64,000 nucleotides of DNA, taken from positions 15,953,501 through 16,017,500 of the forward strand of contig NC_046680.1 in assembly GCF_009870125.1 (NCBI RefSeq), given 5' to 3'. Positions 1 to 13,854 of this stretch are shown piece after piece. The stretch's first letter is position 1. The number at the start of each line of letters is the position of its first letter. This stretch comes from Drosophila pseudoobscura. Lineage: Eukaryota; Arthropoda; Insecta; Diptera; Drosophilidae. The notes beneath the pieces were generated by a model. The model worked only from the letters and a program-made list of their open reading frames with translations. It was not told where the DNA came from and made no database searches. The position numbers and the translations under genes were made by a program.

Positions 1-3000
1 ACACAACTGGAAAATTTTCATTTCGTTTTAGCGTTGATTAATTAAATGGAATGACTGCCACCAGGGGGGTCTGGAGTCTGGATCACAAAATATGGTTTGG
101 CATTGAACTTGGGGGAATGCCAAGGCCGAGTTCATTACGAACTGCTGCCAATTGAGCTGGGAGTGTGTGGGAAATTAGTGCACTAGCTATTCTTTGGAGA
201 TTCTACGATCTGTGGAATCATTAATGTATGTAGAATCATTCGGGTTTCCCCAAAAGTAACGCCCACACAAAACCCAAAGAAAATCTCACGCCCAGCAAAA
301 GGCGTCCCGAAAATGGAAATGTAGCCACACATTTGGCCACAATACAGACCGTGTATCTGTATCTGCGGACGAGTGCGGGTATCTCAACGGGAAAATCTAA
401 CAAATTAACTTTGACTTTCATTTGCATTTTGCAGATGAGCACACACTCTCTAACCTCACGATACGATACATCTGCGGTGGCAAAGGGGGCAAACATTGAA
501 CAAAAACCATCCTCGAAAGCCGTCTCTTTCAATACCCTTTCGGGGTCTTGCCAAGTGGTAGACCATAACAACTCCAGAGGGGAACTGCCAAACGATCCTT
601 CGTGTAAATACTTGTGGCCGCACTTGGAGTGCCCTGGAATGGGAAAGAGTATCATAGCCGAAACAGAAACGCCAACAAAACCAACTAACAATAAACAGAG
701 GCAGGCAGCCACCACACAACGAACATTATAATTATGTACAGACCCGAACAGGGGCTCCATCGCAGCGTATAATTGCAGTTGGCCATTACGCGAATGTGCC
801 AACTTAATTATGCCGTGGGGCAGGGGGCAGGAGGCATCTCTGGAGCTCCATCGCCATAGCCGGCTCGAACTTGAGGCGAACAGCGGAATTCTCGACTCCG
901 ATTATGGCCTCAGAGCAAACACTTGTTGGCAGACACCTCAGCACCAATCGCAATGGCAAACAAACGCCGCGTCGTTGCGAAATGGCTCTAAAGAGCTAGA
1001 CAAATTGAAAAGGAAAGTGCCCCTGACCGGAAAGCCGCGGCAGAAGACGGAAAACGAACGAAAGCCAAATAAACTCGGAGAGGAAACTGCATGCTCATCG
1101 CACATTGTACGATGCAAAACCCCGCCATTGCGACTGCCACTGCCACTGCCACTGCCACTCTGGGGTATTACCGCACTGAATGGAGCTGTCTGCCATTAAC
1201 TTTTATGACCAACACTTCGCAGGCTTCGACTTTGAACAATACGCGGATTGGGGGCGGCCCTGAAGGTCGCTGCGAATTATGAAAATGCCAAACCCAAACC
1301 CAAACAAAAGTTAGACTTTCAATCTTGAAACTGCAGCGAAAATGTAAATTGCAAATTGGAATACAACCAATTTGCCACACTTTCATTGTGGGTATTGAAT
1401 TGAATGGTTTTCTTGAATATTGAATAGTTTGAATAATTTGGGAAGCACTGCGATGATCCAATCCAATCTACAAGGCTATGCAATGGTTGCACCTTGCTGA
1501 TGTTTCAAGAACTGCGAATGTCCCACAATTTATTTGCCAAATGGGCGTTCATCTGATAGTAAATGTGGGCAATATTTGTTCTTAACAGCCACGTTTAAGG
1601 TGTAACCCAAGGAATGTGCAATTGGAGCTCAGTACCGATAAGTTGCGTCTTGCATTCTCCATAAATGAATAGGGTATATCTATAGGTATCTTGGCACCGA
1701 ATGGAAAACCGGGGGCTAATCGGTGATACTTTTGTGTATCTCCTTAGGGGCAAGACCTTATTCCTGCTCTCGCTTACAATGCCTTCCTTGTTCTCCTGCT
1801 CCCCTGCTCCCCTGCTCTCTGTGTAAGCTCCCCCTCGGTAGTTCTATTCGGTTGGGGCCTGTTTTCACTCCATTTGACACAAATGAACCCCCGCACGCGT
1901 AGCCCCCTTCCCATGGCCCCCTTCGCCCATTCGTATCAATCAATCTGTATATGATGGATGACAGATAGATGATAGAGCGATGAAAATCAATAGGAAAGGG
2001 CAGCGAATTCTGATAACAAGGGCGCCGGCTGACGATGATGACGCAGCGATTGCTGATTCAGATGCTGCCCCGCCGATGTTGTTGATTTCTCGGCCTCACT
2101 TGCCAGCTCTGGTGTGGGCCTGATGCTCCAATTTGGGTGTACCTACCGCGTATCATCGATGCTGGCATCCAAGTCCGAATTCGAAGCCATTGCGGAGGGG
2201 ATCGTTTGGACAGATGTCTGTTCCGCAGAATATAGTATTTCCTACATATGTTTATTTATTTGCCACACACTTGTTCCCTGTTTCGAGAATTATCCGCGAT
2301 GCCCCAACATGTGGCTGCTGGCTGCTGGCAACTGGCTGCTGGGTTTTGGGCTTCGGAAACGCAGATGTTGCGGGAGATGGATGGCGCCTATGGCGGCGGC
2401 GACAGCAGCAGTGCAACATTTTATGCGTGTCTGTGCGTGTCTGTGCGTGTCCAAGGTCAAGGAGCGCAACTGCGAGGGAGCTCTCTCTTCCTTTCGCTCG
2501 GAGAGAAGCCAGAAGCTCTAGAAGCTATACACAGATACACTCCGCGGCACACGAATAGCACCGAATGTTATGGAAAAGCTATCAAGCTGATTGGCGATTG
2601 TTTTCCCGCTCTTTCGCAGAATTAATTCGTTTGTTTTTGTATTTACACAATGCTAATCCGATTTCACAGACTAGTTTCGAATGAAAATGAAATCCCAATC
2701 AAATTCATGTTGCCAGGACACGAGACTATTGTCCTCTCTTTTCCGTCTGCGCAGGTCCCTTTTGCACTCACGGAAACCAAAAGTGAAGCATACAGCCTGA
2801 CCTAGTCAACGAAATCGTCAGAGAGAGGAGCCTGCCGCCGAATAACCAAATAAGGCAAAAAGGACCGGCTTCTCATCCTTCTCCACCACCACAGACGCAA
2901 ACCCAGACCTAGAGCCAGACCCAGGCCGATCTGGAAGGCTGCCAATTGCCTTCCTCAACTTTTCCGGACTTCCTAACCGAATTTCCCATCAAGACACTCC

Positions 3001-6000
3001 CGTTAAAGCGAGGCAGGTCACGGGGGGCATCAACTGAGGACACAACAAGGTTGCCCGTCACCTTGCAACAGTCTGTACTGTACTGTGATGTACTGTGCTA
3101 TACTGTACTGTACTGTACTTCCTCGCGAGTGGCAGTCACTAATGCCGAACTCTATTCAATATCGAAATTGGGTTAAGCAGACTGATTATACGGTTCGTAC
3201 AGACAGCTTCAAGGTCGTTCCCCGGCGAAGGTCTGCTGCTGCCTGCACACATTCCATTGTAATCAGAATAAAACCCCAAGACGAAGCTCACATTAAAATA
3301 ACAACAGAGTCGTCGTCATATTGTACCTTTGTAGGGTTTGCACTGAGGGAAAACATATGATAGTTGATGTTATGTTCAGAGTAAATTCTCAACCATCTAT
3401 CGGCATGGAAATATGGGGCATACTTGATTTTGAAACTTATGTTATTTAAGATTTCCACAAATTTTTTAAAGTGTTTAAAAGTTCGCACGTGTGGTCTTGC
3501 AGTGCCTTTTTTACGGGCTTCCTTTGCTCACATAAACATAAATTTACTTAATGCCCGAAACAAACAGACAGAAGAATGCCTGAAATGTTGCCCTCCGGAT
3601 TATCCGAGGGCTTTAAAGCAAAGAAATACATGGTTCTTCAGGGTGGATCCAATAAGCCATATGTACATACATTTCCTCCATGGGAGCACAACCAAACAAT
3701 GATTACAAAAGAATTATGAACGTGCGGGATACTCAGTCGCTCCCCTCTCTGCCAGATTTCGCACACTGCACGAGGAAGAGTGTGTGTGAAAGAGAGAGAG
3801 AGGATGAGAAAGCGCTTGGAAGGGGTAATCCGATCTGTTCTAGAATCGGCAATCTGCGAGATATGGTCATTCTCTATGATTTTTTCGTAGCTACGGAGCA
3901 GAAGAGGGGCCAGCCGATTGCAATAGTGTGAAATCACAGTAGTCTGGCTATAAAGTGTAGTTTTCCCAGCTGTTACAGACAGACAGACATAGCTATATCG
4001 ACTCGGCTATTGATACTTATCAAGAATATATGTCCTTATGTGATCAGAAGCGCTTTCTTCTAGGTGTTACACACTAATATACCTTCTGATTCTCTTTGAG
4101 TATTGGGTATACAAATAATTCCCAGCAAAGGCCAGCGGCAGAAGTTTGTTCTTTATATCGATTTCCTGCAGATCAAAGATCGCTGCCTGCCTGTTGATCT
4201 CTGAGTGTTTACTAATCGAAGCAGCCATCTCAATCCATTGCTCAACCTGCGAGTACTTACCTGATTTCGCTTAGGGAGGAGACTTCTTGAAGTTGAAACT
4301 GTATTGGGTACTACAACGAGACCTCTCGTGGGATCTCTGTGGCCTCTGATGTTTGTCGAATCGTTCGAGTTGTCGTTACATGGTTCGAAGGTCTTGTGTG
4401 GGTGATCTGAAACGAAGCACAAGCAGCACACATTTAGTAGTGATGCAATCGAAATGTGGGGACCACAAGGTTGAATCAGCTGTTTTCAAGGGGCAACATG
4501 TGTGCGGCACACATGTGGCCGAACACAGTGGAACAATGCCAACACACAAGTTCTGTTGGTGGAACTCCTGGTAAGGAAATCAATCAATACATTAGCCGGT
4601 CAATGGCCCAGAAAGCGAATGTGAACCCCGTGAACCCCATAGACAAAGTCAGACCTCTCTGCTCCCCTCCAGCTCCACATTGGCCAGTGATAAAGACGAA
4701 AATTCGACCGTAAATCTTGATTATCCCCGGGCACAGAGCACCAGCCCCAGCCCTAGAAAGCCCAGCGCATTACGTAAGTCTGAATACCAAAAAAAAACAA
4801 AAACAGACTTCATTTTGTCACGTTCCTGCCAAGCCAAGCCAAGCCAAGCCCGTGGCCCAAAGAATTTTAGCATTTGGCTGGGCTAGCCCGCGCCCCCATA
4901 TCCTCCCATTAACCCCTTGAATTTGCATAACCCACCATATCGCATATCATGCGGCGTATTGAAAGCTTGTGCCCCATTATAAGTGTATGAGGCCATCCAA
5001 GGACTGGCTCCTGGCTCCTGGCTCCTGATGGGATGTGTGATGTGCGTGTTCTCAGCTGATTTGCATAGAAATGGGCCGGCAAAAATGTCGATAGGGTCCC
5101 CGACAGGGATCTGAGGACTCTACTCACGAAAAGGAGACTCGCCTGCAACGAGCCTGTGAGTGGAGGAAAAAGAAATGCAATTGGATAAGGCCTAAGCAAG
5201 TGCAATGGAGAGCAAGTATACCCTGCTCCAGATGGGACTAAAATTGCCATAAAGTACATTAACTTCAATCGAAATCTGTTACAAATGGAACTTGTAGATT
5301 GTTGTTGTTTTGATGCCATGGAAAACCCATTCGGTACCGGGCAGACCAAGACTCTTATCGTGATGATCCACCGCTGAAGAGGTAAATAAAAGCTGGGCTG
5401 GAAAATGAATGTTGATCTGATTTCTACGCACTTCCAGGCATCGAGTGTGCAACAGCAACAGCTGCCCACTGCAGGTGGAGATGTTTATGCAAATGGGGAT
5501 CGGAATGGCCCCAGGCCCAGTGGCTTAGAACGGACGGAAAACTTTCACCTGCCCACAGATACGGCCGTAGGGCCCTAGGGAAGATGGGCCTGTGGGCTAT
5601 CCGAAGATTAATTGCAGGGGGAGAAGAGAAGATCTCTTCGAGAGCACTCACAATGGCTCCAAAACAATGATGGAAAGTAAAAGTTTGTTTTCGGAAATCG
5701 AACAATGCGGCGAGCGATGAGTCCATGAATAAATTAACAGACGCGACAGAACGTGTTTCGGCGGCTCTTGTTATTAATTTTATGCACTCAAATTCGTTTT
5801 GTATCTCCCATCTGTATCCATAAAACTTAATTGAATTTCGTATTTCATTTCGGTTCAGTTTGCTTTGTTTAGAAACCTAGAAACGAGAACGCAAGTGAGT
5901 CGAATGCCAGACTGGGGACGATGCCAGGGAATGCAGAACGACGGAAATGGGAATATTCCCAACATTAAGGAAAGAAATAATCAACAAACACTTCCCCCGT

Positions 6001-9000
6001 AGCCCCAAACGAAAGGAAAAAGCTATGAAAATAATTGTCGTGAATAAGTAGATGATGATTTCATGCGACTCTGTTGGAAGGACACCCACGATTGGAAGCC
6101 ATTCTATAGATATTTTCGGTATAGATGTCACAGTTAGCACCCGCTAATGAGCTTCGCATCAGAGCTAGTATGGGGGGCTCCTCGATTGAGTGTAGAAAAG
6201 TGCGCTTTTCCTTCTTCCAGCTGCTGCTCACTTTCGCACTCTATTTTTGCCAGATTCGTATGTGGGTCAGTTCAGACGCTGGGTTACTGAACTCCCGTCC
6301 GGCGGCCAAATGTATTTATGGAGAATTTGTCACATACCCGCACTCGCACTCGCACTCGCAATGTTGTGGGGGAGACTGTGATAGGCTGTGAGCGGACAGA
6401 ATTCACTTCAGTGTGGGGTAAGGCGAGACTCCAATGCCAAGACAGTCCGTCCCGTCGCCAGGTGGAAAAGTAAAACTGAAAAACTGTGGAAAACCACACG
6501 ACCACAACATGAGAGCCAGACTCGAAGCCTTCAGCCATAAGCCTTAAAAATAATAATAATCCGAGTATCTGGGCGAGGAAATTTATATCTACAAATACGT
6601 CCGTTTATTTGTTTCGTACTTCAAAGTGTCTGGATTCGTTTAATAGGCAGTTCTGGGAGTCCCTCAGCGGAGGTTTTCATCCGAATGGGTCTAGTCTGGG
6701 CTGCCTCAAGTGTGCTCCCCAGAAGACTTTCAAGTTTCATTCCAAAATATCGACAAAGTCATCATCATCGATGGGGGGTGGGGGATGGGGGATGGGCACA
6801 AAATTAACATTTTCTACTTCTCCCCCACTCCTCCACTCCGTCTCTCAGTCACCGTCTGCCTCTTTCTTTCCATCTTGCGCTTGGCTGAGTTTGGGTCCCC
6901 TTGCCCCTTCCCTTGCCACTTCAGCGGGGGTCCGTCCGGCACAAATGGCTGAAGAGCTGTTCAATAAAACGGAGAGAGGCAAGATTCCCCATCTCCTCTC
7001 ATTTCACTTACTCTACTCTCGCACGAAACAAGAACTCGTTTCTGTTAATTGTTGCGTTAATTTATATTCTCTGCAGCCGAAAACAAAAAAATATTAAGAA
7101 TCATGTGGCCCCTCATTCACTCTTGCCACACTTAATATGCTCTGATTGTGCTGCAAACATGATCTTGGGGCTGGAACGATCCCATTCGAGAGCCGTTTGT
7201 TGAGTACTCAAGAGCTTATCGATGGTTTATCCTTGATCCAGGTACTGGAAAGTAGGCAGAGCTGAACTCTGGAGGCTACCCACTCGCCAAGACCAGTTAG
7301 TCATAGTTTTGATGGCCGTTAGTCATTCACCTGGACCGCACATACTCATAAAGAGAACAAAGGAGCATCATCGGTGCTCGTCGGGGCCTGGGGCCACGAT
7401 CCACAGCCGGGACCGAATAACCGATGAGCCATCAAATAGAATATCGCAAGGCCTGCCCAATCGACAATGAAACGAGTCTGAGCCAGCTCGCGGTCGATCG
7501 GGCCAGAGCCAGTCCAAAGTCAATGGGGCATGAACAAGAGTAGCGGAAGCCCGAGCCGAATCCACAAATTTGTCGGCTCCCGAAGGGTTCCTGCCGCAGG
7601 AACCTGTTATGAAATCAATGCCAGAGTTCACTGACCTCGACGGAGCCTCGGAACATTGTCAATTCATTGGCCATTGCGGTGGGTCAGTCATCTAATGTAG
7701 CCTCCCGTAATCCCAGCTAAAAAATGATCTAAAACTATTGATTGATTCGTTTGGATTTGAAATCCAACCTCTTTCTGGCTACTTTTCGTCGATGGGCAGC
7801 TGTTTTTGCATACGCATGGAAAACCCAATCCCAATCAATGAAAAGCCAGTGAAAAATCAGAAAACAGAAGCCGCAACAAGGGGGGAACACAGAGTGGAAC
7901 AGAGGGGAGGAACAGAGGGGGAAACGGACTGAAAACACAGCGAATTCCTGAGCCCGAACGCTTGAGCAATTTGCAAGCATGCTGAAAATGAAATTCAATT
8001 GCGAAATTAAATTTCATTGGATTTAATTGTTGCAATGATCGGATCGAGCGTCTAATCAGAGCCGCCGGAGCGTGAAATCCGATGAAATGACTTCTGAAAT
8101 GATTCTCTCTCTCTGTCGTTCAATGCCGATGGGATCTCATTTCACTCTTGAATATATTGTTCTATCAAAGGGCGTGGTCCCGTCCGGATGCTGTCCGTGC
8201 GCGATAAATGACTGAGGGGAGTATCCACGAGGTCTTATCGGCTGTGGGTCAATGAATTCTTGCCACACCATTCAAAGGTCGTCTCTCCACTTGACCGTTT
8301 CCTGCACGTTCGTCGCTGATAAGGTCGAAAAAGGGAAAGTGAATGAATCTTTTATGAAGAAAGCCACTCAGAGTTTGGCTTTGTTTTGGGGGAATCTTTG
8401 AATCCAATTAGTCTTTTATCTATTATAATTTATTGAAGAGCTAAGAGGTCATTAGTTGTGGTCTCGAACAGAGAATTCGAAAGTGTTTTGTATGACAAGA
8501 AATTTCAGGGAAATTTCCATCCTGTGGATGGATCGTCTCCAACTTCCTTCTGTGCATCCGTTTGGCGCTCTAGTATTCACGTAGTACAACGAGTAGATAT
8601 ACACCCATCTGATATCTTTCCGACTGAACATAATGACTTTGTCCCAAATGGAAAAGAAGGCAAACAAAAAACAGTTGATACTCGCACAAATTATAAAAGA
8701 AAAGCATCAGAAAGATTGGCCAACATTAATGGCTAATCGTTTTAACCTTCTGCGGAGTATAAAAAGTGAAATGGCAAGCACTGGGCCTCCATCTGTCACT
8801 CCTCCCGGACCCAGAGCCGGAGCCGGTGCCGGACATGATCTTGGCGAAGAAGTTCGCGTTGGGAGTGCAAAAGATTAGAGCGGCCAGTAGAAGGTTTTTC
8901 GCTTTTCTTCATTTCTTTGCCCTAATGAAAGTTGGAGAGAGGAGAGTGGAGAGTGGAGTGGAGAGAGGAGAGTGAATGAGAAGACGACAATTTTTCAACA

Positions 9001-10090
9001 TTAACCCAAATAGAAGTAAAGCAGCCGAAACACAACAAAGCAAAGAGGCAAAAATAGAGGTCAAATGTGGGCCATTGTGTCGATTGAATATTTGATTTTA
9101 TTCGTACGAATCCGAGTTCGAAACCTTGTAATTATGCAGAAGAAAGAACGGTTAAAAGAGAAACACTCTCCCACCTCCACTCCCACGAACTCCCCTCGGC
9201 TCCCCCTGCAATCACCACTCGAGGGAACCTGTTGATTCCGATGGAAACTTGTAAGTTATGTCTTTGCGAGCAGGTTCTTGCTACATATTTTGTAATTGGA
9301 CATGCAAAGCACGTGCTCCCCGTTCTCCCCCCACCCCACTGAATGACGTTAATGTGTGTAGAGTGTTATTGCTATTGTTATACCCTTGCAAAGGGCCTTA
9401 AGACTTCTTCCATAGGCAGAGGCAGAGACCCATCTATTCCTATGTCTTTCAGGAACTTTGGGCAGTCTATTTCCAGTTTTGGTCTAGGTTCTAGGGTATG
9501 CAAAACTTCGGTGCCGGGGGGCCTCCCTTTCCTACCTAGTGTTATTGCACAGACGTCTCGTCATCTGTTTTCTTGGCTAGGTTTCTGTTTCTGTTCGCCA
9601 CCGTGAAGGTCTTTACAGGCTCGTCATTGTTCTGGTTTAGGCACTAGACGATACTCAGATACACCCATACATACATACGTACCTACCGTCTATAGTATAT
9701 ATGTAGCTTGTTGGCAGCATAACAATTTGTACGTATGTGTGTCATTGTGGCAATTGATTTGAATCGCGTGCATGCAACCTGATAGACCATCGTGAGTGGT
9801 GTGAATATGGAATACTTGATATGTATTTATGTATTTTTGTTTAGCCTTTTTATGCCTTGTTACTGTTACGTGGCTTGCGCCGCGAATGGCTAATGAGCTG
9901 GCCAAAACGGATCGAAGTACAATAATACAATGAACACTTCTGAGGTGGTACTTACCCTACTACCTACGGAGTACCTAGGGGTCTCCTACGTCTAAAGGGC
10001 CTGAATTTGTCATTAAATGTACATATATTGAAATCGCTATATCACAGCGTTGCCTGTCTTAAAGATGTTTGTGAGTTTTCCTTTTGGAAA
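1..10090. other. gene-free, simple-repeat-rich DNA
   Basis: I see no convincing coding exon on either strand here. The open frames are short, overlap each other and resemble no family I know. The stretch has many short simple repeats: GCCACT-type units near 1135-1160, CTGTA-type units at 3070-3120, GCCAA units near 4835-4858, CTGGCTC units near 5008-5028 and GCACTC units near 6340-6360. This looks like intron or cis-regulatory DNA of a large gene. The candidate 5' exon at 13.7-14.6 kb on the minus strand would place it in a long first intron (inference). Confidence 0.5.
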
Positions 10091-10647
10091 ATGGCTCTTA
10101 ATCCGAAATGCCTGCGAGTGAGTTGCGTAATCATTGCCATCGGCTGGATCATTGGGACCATATTTACCGCCTCGTACCTAGTTCAGGCGGGTCAGTTCGG
10201 GCCCCTTCCACACAGTGCGACGGCAGACTGATCAGACCCTCGAATACCCACAGATACGGAGTACCCCATAGTTACTCTTATAATGGCCATCTCTGATTTT
10301 GTGACAACGGCTGGCTCGATCATGGGATTAATTGGAGCCATCAAGAACATTCCATTGGCGTTGCTGCTGTGGCTATTGACGATCCTGATCTCCCGGTGCC
10401 TGGAACTTATTTTCTTCATGATCTTCCATTTGGAAAGGAAATGGCTGTCCGCGTCGTTCTACATGGCGACCGATAGAGCGCTTTCATTGATACTCTTCAT
10501 TTCGGCAATGCTATGTAAGAGAACATTGGGCCTCCAACTCTTGATATTAGCGATAGTTTTTTTGCAGGTGTGACGGTCATATCGATATTTGTCATCTATG
10601 AATACTACGGCTATCTACGAAACAAGATTCGGTATAATGACGAATGA
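10091..10647 (+). CDS. small four-TM membrane protein, 146 aa, 3 exons
   Basis: I do not recognise this gene but the model is clean. Exons are 10091-10190, 10254-10514 and 10568-10647. Both introns (63 and 53 bp) are phase 1 with GT/AG ends, and joining them gives one 146-aa frame ending at TGA. The protein is almost entirely hydrophobic, with four likely membrane segments near residues 10-32, 38-64, 67-93 and 107-131, a short charged loop (around HLERKW, 92-97) and a charged tail ending RYNDE. The ATG has a good context (GGAAAATGG), and no upstream in-frame ATG is visible. It stands alone in 15 kb of otherwise gene-free DNA, opposite to the leftward promoter at 14.6 kb, so it may be nested in that gene's intron. 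It resembles the small tetraspan-like proteins common in insects; function is unknown. Confidence 0.72.
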
Positions 10648-12569
10648 TATGTGTGAAGTTTTGTGGACTATATGTACATATAATATAAGTATTCCTCTAT
10701 GCCCACAACACCCCACTCATAAAAATAATTGTTTGAACTCTTCAACTGACAATCTTGCTGCACTTCATAGATGGACCCATGAGATACATATGTACATACA
10801 TGTCCATATGTATGTATTTTGTATTTCTGGAAGGAACTTTTTCCAAGCCAATTGTGTTTTCTGCGGCGCTTACCACTTTTCCTCTATTAACTCGGCTCAA
10901 ATGAGCGAAATAAGCTCCCCTTGCCGCCGCCGCCGCCGCCTCCTGTGTTGTGATTAATGGTTGCGTTACCATTGGGATTTAGTGCGCGACTGGCTTCGAC
11001 TTCGAGTTTGGCTAAGGTGGTGGTCGGTACCCATAGCCAAGCCCAGCCCAGCCCAGCCTCCCCTCCCCGCCATCCAAGCAACTACCTGTAGCGGCATCTC
11101 TCATGCTTTTTCAATTACGTTTTAGTGTTTGAATTTTGCGCCATAGTTTTAAATGCCGAAACCATAAAAGTGAGCATGTGTGCAGAAATAAAAGACTGTG
11201 CAGCTCTCGTTAGCAGCTACAACAACTCGGCCATTATTGTTAGGCGCATGGAGACGAGAAGAGGCCAACTGAAATTTGTTTCAAATTTTCGAAAACTCAC
11301 TTTGCCATGGCGGAATGTATTAGTCACGCCACCTGCCGCAATCCACCCTGCCCACAGCCCACTGTACTGTTAGTACCAGTACTAGGCAGCCACACTCGAA
11401 ATACTATACCTATTTGCTAGACCAAATAATTATGCCAAGGGCCAAGATTAATTCAAGGTCGTATGCAGATGTTCTTTGAAAATATAGTAATGGCAGCAAT
11501 TGAAACGATTTTGAATTATCTCATAGTTTTCGGGCAGTTTGGAATAGAGAAAATGGAACGACTGGACTAAAGTCAGTTTCGTGGAATAAGAAATATGTCA
11601 CAGGGCACAGATGGAGAGCAAATACCTATTACTATTACTAAATTACTATTTAAATTGTATCATTTAAAGAATCACATGAAGGAAATCGCCCATTGAACAC
11701 ACATTTCAAGAGACCCCATGGGAAGACGGAAAACACAGGAAAGGAAAAAACAGCAAGGAGGGTAAAGAAAAAGAAGGAAGGCAGGAGAGAGGCAAGTGGA
11801 GAGACAGCTTCATTCTCCGGGTAATATGAGACATTGCTATGGGCATAAAAATAATCAAAACCGTCGATGGATAAACGCTGGAGGGCAGGTCAAAAGGGAA
11901 GACAGACACATGGCTGTCCTCAGCAAACACTTGAGTCTTGTATCGTTCATCGGAAAGCGGGGCGCTACTTGGAGTGTGGCCCCCCCACCCCTCCCAGCTG
12001 ACTCATTCCCTTGGCCACGAACAGGTTGGTTTGTCACATACTGGCTCACACATACTTGTGCACAAACATTGGGCCTACCTACGCCCAAGTGGAATGAAAT
12101 GGTCTGAAAATGCTTGCAAATTAACAACAACAAAAAACAACAACAACATGTATGCTTTTGTCGAGGATTCGATTAGGTGATACCCATCATGGGCAACACC
12201 CTATAGATTTTTGCTGAAAGGTTTCGACTATTTATGGAAGACTATTGAATATCCACCGCAACGAGGACAGTATCAAATTTCCCCCCGGATGCTCCACTCT
12301 GAAAAGACCATTCGATTGCGGGTAAACATTGTGTATACCCCAGTGGAACCCTAAACGGAACACACGGTATTGATAAAAACAAACCAAGAAACACAAGACG
12401 ACAAAATATACTTGAGCCCAAGACCAAGCTCTGGCCGGGCTCCAGCTCCAGCTCCCGCCCATAGCCGATGCAATCGGCCAGCGAATTCGAACGAAAGGTA
12501 CTTAAAAAAGTGCATGCGGGTTCATTTCCTGTTTGCTCTTGCCATTTCAGCTAGACAGAGAGGGAGAGC

Positions 12570-12600
<31 letters not shown>

Positions 12601-13747
12601 TGGACGGCAGAGAGGCTTCTTGCCATTTTGCGACGTCAGCTGAGCCGAGCAGAGCACCAACCAACCAAGCAAGCTTCTCGAGCCGAAGCCTCAGATGCCC
12701 TTGCCCTTGCCCTGGATGATACATACTTATAGTGGTTCTGCATAATTACATTTTTAGATAATAATAACTCCTTTCAACTGATCGGTCTTCTAGCTCTAAT
12801 GGATCTGCAGTAAAGGCTTTCGAAAAGATTGTACCTTCCCTGCGTTGCAAAGCTCTGGCAAAAGTAAAGGCACCCTATCCTCCTCCGCAAGGGTATAGAC
12901 ATGCTCAAGCAGGGACGACTGAGCTGCCCCCAGCTTCGATGACTAAAAGGTTTTTCTGTTCCTCAGTTTCTTCTTGGGCTCTGCTGCTTCTGCGGCCTTT
13001 TTTCTGCAGTTTTGACCGCCCGTGCGATTAGCCGCTCTCTAATCTGCCGCCAGCTTTTAACGATCGTTGGATATTGGGTTTTTGTGTTGCGTCAATGCAA
13101 ATTATATCCATTTACGTGTAAGCTAGCATTTTTGACACTTTTCCAGCGTCGCTTCTAACGGTACCATTCAATATATTCATCTTTTTTTAAACTACAGTTA
13201 TTAATGATTGGTGGTCGGATAGAGCTGCGGGCCTGGAAAGTGTTTATCGTCGAATCGATTATCAATTACATATCTTTTTCGGGTTTTTTGGTTTCTTTCA
13301 TTTTATTGTTTTTGTTTTTTGATTCGATTAATTGACCGCTGGCGGTTTGTCACTTTGATTGCATTTGAATTTTTTACCTTTCAATTATTAGATAAACGAA
13401 ATTGTGTCAAATGACCCACTGAAGGTGAGGTAATAAGGTATGTATGTATCTGTTGTGTAGGTAGGTTTTGGGATGTTGTAAGCAGGGCCCTCAGCCAATT
13501 AACGAACTAACGAGATAATCTCTAAACAGTTCAAGAAGTTCTAACATACTTTTGCAATCTACACAATACTTTACGCAATTTGAGACCAATAAGCCCCAAA
13601 TCGAGAGAAACAGATTCTGCCTGTAGTTTTTACAAATTGTATGTATTAAAATTAGAAATTAAATTCGTATTTGATTATAAAACAAAAGGCTTAAGATAAA
13701 AATAGATCAAAAGATACAAATAATATATGGTATGTTCATGGCTTACC
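10648..13747. other. gene-free stretch with simple repeats
   Basis: No gene seen. It contains a run of CCG triplets near 10921-10940, a GA-rich tract near 12551-12600 (GAGA-factor-type sequence, possibly regulatory) and AT-rich DNA around 13240-13400. Probably intronic or regulatory. Confidence 0.4.
12551..12600. repeat. (GA)n tract
   Basis: Near-perfect GA dinucleotide run with a few interruptions. Such tracts can bind GAGA factor or CLAMP in flies, but nothing else here shows a function. Confidence 0.7.
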
Positions 13748-13819
13748 TTTCAGAAATGTTCGTGCGAGATACTCCGGTTCTCGAGCTGCTTTGAATTGGA
13801 CCGCATTCAAATTGGACCG

Positions 13820-13854
<35 letters not shown>

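Noticed and set aside
3070-3120. CTGTA-type tandem repeat as a CRISPR-like or regulatory array
   Set aside because: Plain microsatellite-type repeat without spacers.
4909-5469. 186-codon minus frame in the gene-free region
   Set aside because: Low similarity to any family, composition like random open DNA.
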